This document shows positions 62,864-64,000 of a stretch of DNA of 64,000 bases, in pieces. Each line of letters opens with the position of its first letter. Position 1 is the stretch's first letter. The stretch is from assembly GCA_024400455.1 (NCBI GenBank), contig JAKSMU010000003.1:161895-225894 (forward strand). The letters are read 5' to 3'. Origin of the DNA: Bacteroidales bacterium (lineage in GTDB: Bacteria > Bacteroidota > Bacteroidia > Bacteroidales > F082). The translations under genes and the position numbers were made by a program. A model generated the notes under the pieces. The model had not been told where the DNA came from. It saw nothing but the letters and a program-made list of their open reading frames with translations, and did not search any database.

Positions 62864-63903
62864 GGCTTCACTCCTACTTTTAAGGTTTTCAGACTCTTGT
62901 TGAGCAGTTCGACTTGGCCTTCGGTATTCCAGAATTCGATGACTTTCCCTTTGTTTTCGACCAATTCGTAATGCAGCGAAACGAATGACGAGGAATCAAT
63001 CGACAGATTGGAACGCAATTCATTGACACCCATCTTATAGTTCGGCTGCACCCTGACGAAACGTGTCTCGGCACTCAGTTCAACCTCCTCATTCAAATTG
63101 AAATAGGGATTCTCCTCTGCGCTGATGTGGACCTTGACATTAGAAGGCAGGTTCTCTGCATATTTGATATCAACCTTAATATCGAAAGGCTTACTGTAAT
63201 CGTTCTTTGCGTCAACAATAACACGATCACCCATTTGAATCCTTGGAGGATTGATGTTGATGCCCGAACCTAAAGTCATGCGGCACTGTTCCTTCAAAAT
63301 CAAAGTCAGGTCGTTGTCGTTGGCTTGCGAAGTCAGCATGACATAATAGCCATACACATTCTTCGACTGTGCCATCTCGCACCACTGCTGCATTAGGTTC
63401 TTGAAATGCGCCATGTCAACATTGTCGTTGCCGTCGGTCATCAGTTTCATGTGATCGGTGACATCAGGCGTAAAGACCTTTTCCATTGCATATTCTACAG
63501 GATTCGAGATGTTTGTAAAAGTCTGCTGAACATTGGCATACAGTCTAATTTTCTCGATAAGTTTATTTTTGCCCTCGGTAGTGGCCTGATAGCGCCATTC
63601 ATCGCAAACCTTGTCGTTGAAAGGAATCACCACGATTTCGGTGCGAGCATTCTGGCGGTTGATGTCGTCAATCATGGCTTCCATCACATCATCGTAAATG
63701 TCAAAAGCAGGATTGTAACCTTCAATCTTGAATTTTTGACCGCCAACTAGAACCGTTTGAGATCCACCGCCACCCATACGGCCGCCGTGCATGGAATAGG
63801 TGACATCCCAAATGTAAGTCACCCTCTGGTCAATTTGCGGCGTTTGAGCCACAAGCATTATGGAACTCACGAGCAAGAAAAATAGAATGAATGTTTTTTT
63901 CAT
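62860..63903 (-). CDS. exported von Willebrand A domain protein
   Basis: A 347-residue protein with a signal peptide (ends LVAQ). A VWA fold covers residues about 25-220: the metal site starts at DVTYSMHGG (residue 33, DxTxS type), continues with a conserved aspartate in LMTDGNDN, and strand patterns IVVIPFNDKV and YGYYVMLTSQ. A C-terminal beta domain (about 230-335) follows. VWA modules mediate metal-dependent protein contacts. It overlaps the next gene by 4 bases (ATGA) and follows an acidic-tailed gene after 17 bases. Confidence 0.85.
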   Translation of the reverse strand: MKKTFILFFLLVSSIMLVAQTPQIDQRVTYIWDVTYSMHGGRMGGGGSQTVLVGGQKFKIEGYNPAFDIYDDVMEAMIDDINRQNARTEIVVIPFNDKVCDEWRYQATTEGKNKLIEKIRLYANVQQTFTNISNPVEYAMEKVFTPDVTDHMKLMTDGNDNVDMAHFKNLMQQWCEMAQSKNVYGYYVMLTSQANDNDLTLILKEQCRMTLGSGININPPRIQMGDRVIVDAKNDYSKPFDIKVDIKYAENLPSNVKVHISAEENPYFNLNEEVELSAETRFVRVQPNYKMGVNELRSNLSIDSSSFVSLHYELVENKGKVIEFWNTEGQVELLNKSLKTLKVGVKP

Positions 63904-63920
63904 AGTATGTAAATCATTTA

Positions 63921-64000
63921 TCAGTCCATTTCACCGAGCATCTCTTCCATCATCTCATCCCATTCATCCACCTTATCATCAATTTCATCCATTAGATAGT
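63921..64000 (-). CDS. C-terminal end of a gene cut by the window edge (acidic tail)
   Basis: The minus strand has an open frame ending in a TGA at 63921-63923. The visible residues are acidic and Met-rich (MDEIDDKVDEWDEMMEEM, then LGEMD). It ends 17 bases before the VWA start, so it is probably part of the same operon. The body lies outside the window and no function can be given. Confidence 0.55.
   Translation of the reverse strand, partial: YLMDEIDDKVDEWDEMMEEMLGEMD

Overview
The window looks like a chromosome segment of an uncultured gut- or rumen-type Bacteroidales (phylum Bacteroidota). Supporting signs are: many promoters with a TAnnTTTG -7 box and almost no Shine-Dalgarno sequences; three proteins with a type IX secretion (T9SS) C-terminal sorting domain; two TonB-linked outer-membrane proteins; and Bacteroidales-type families (DUF4301, DUF6261, a PorV/PorQ-like barrel, an A2-type class A beta-lactamase). 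No rRNA, complete insertion sequence, prophage or CRISPR array is visible.

Layout. 0-10 kb: a small unknown gene, an ECF sigma factor, uvrA, aat, a beta-lactamase, a T9SS-sorted secreted protein, a YegP protein, lipoproteins and a zinc-ribbon membrane protein flanked by two decayed zinc-ribbon copies. 10-15.6 kb: two tRNA-Leu genes, a DUF4301 gene, and a three-gene operon (DUF456, transketolase N-half, transketolase C-half fused to a LOG-family domain). 15.6-22.3 kb: two BspA-type leucine-rich-repeat proteins with T9SS tails, an outer-membrane barrel and a helix-hairpin-helix barrel protein. 22.4-26.1 kb: a universal stress protein and an arsenic/organoarsenical operon (arsR, thioredoxin-like, arsF-, arsG- and arsP-type genes) with the same 16-bp palindrome in front of arsR and in front of the following genes. 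26.3-32.1 kb: a TPP riboswitch with a TonB-dependent receptor, a FecCD permease, and a second outer-membrane receptor. 32-37 kb: DUF58, thioredoxin, SLC13 permease, and a DUF6261 gene preceded by a 42-bp tandem-repeat array inside an open frame.

37.6-45 kb is a putative defence/accessory island: two AlbA_2 (Schlafen-type) proteins and a two-gene restriction-modification system in which nuclease and methyltransferase are fused (BcgI-like) and the second subunit gives specificity. 45-54.7 kb is housekeeping: a DnaE replicative polymerase with an intact DEDDh proofreading exonuclease at its N-terminus, RarA, a C69 peptidase and a DUF4143 ATPase behind a triplicated promoter module.

54.9-64 kb (minus strand, running off the right edge) is the most unusual part: a compact operon of an acidic-tailed protein (cut by the edge), an exported von Willebrand A protein, a lipoprotein with an internal membrane span, a 914-residue tubulin/FtsZ-like protein, a 1164-residue membrane-anchored papain-family protease with all catalytic residues, and a secreted non-specific endonuclease. 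Spacings range from a 4-base overlap to 19 bases. The set suggests an envelope-spanning machine combining a tubulin-like GTPase, VWA adhesion/assembly and proteolysis. Its function is unknown from sequence alone.
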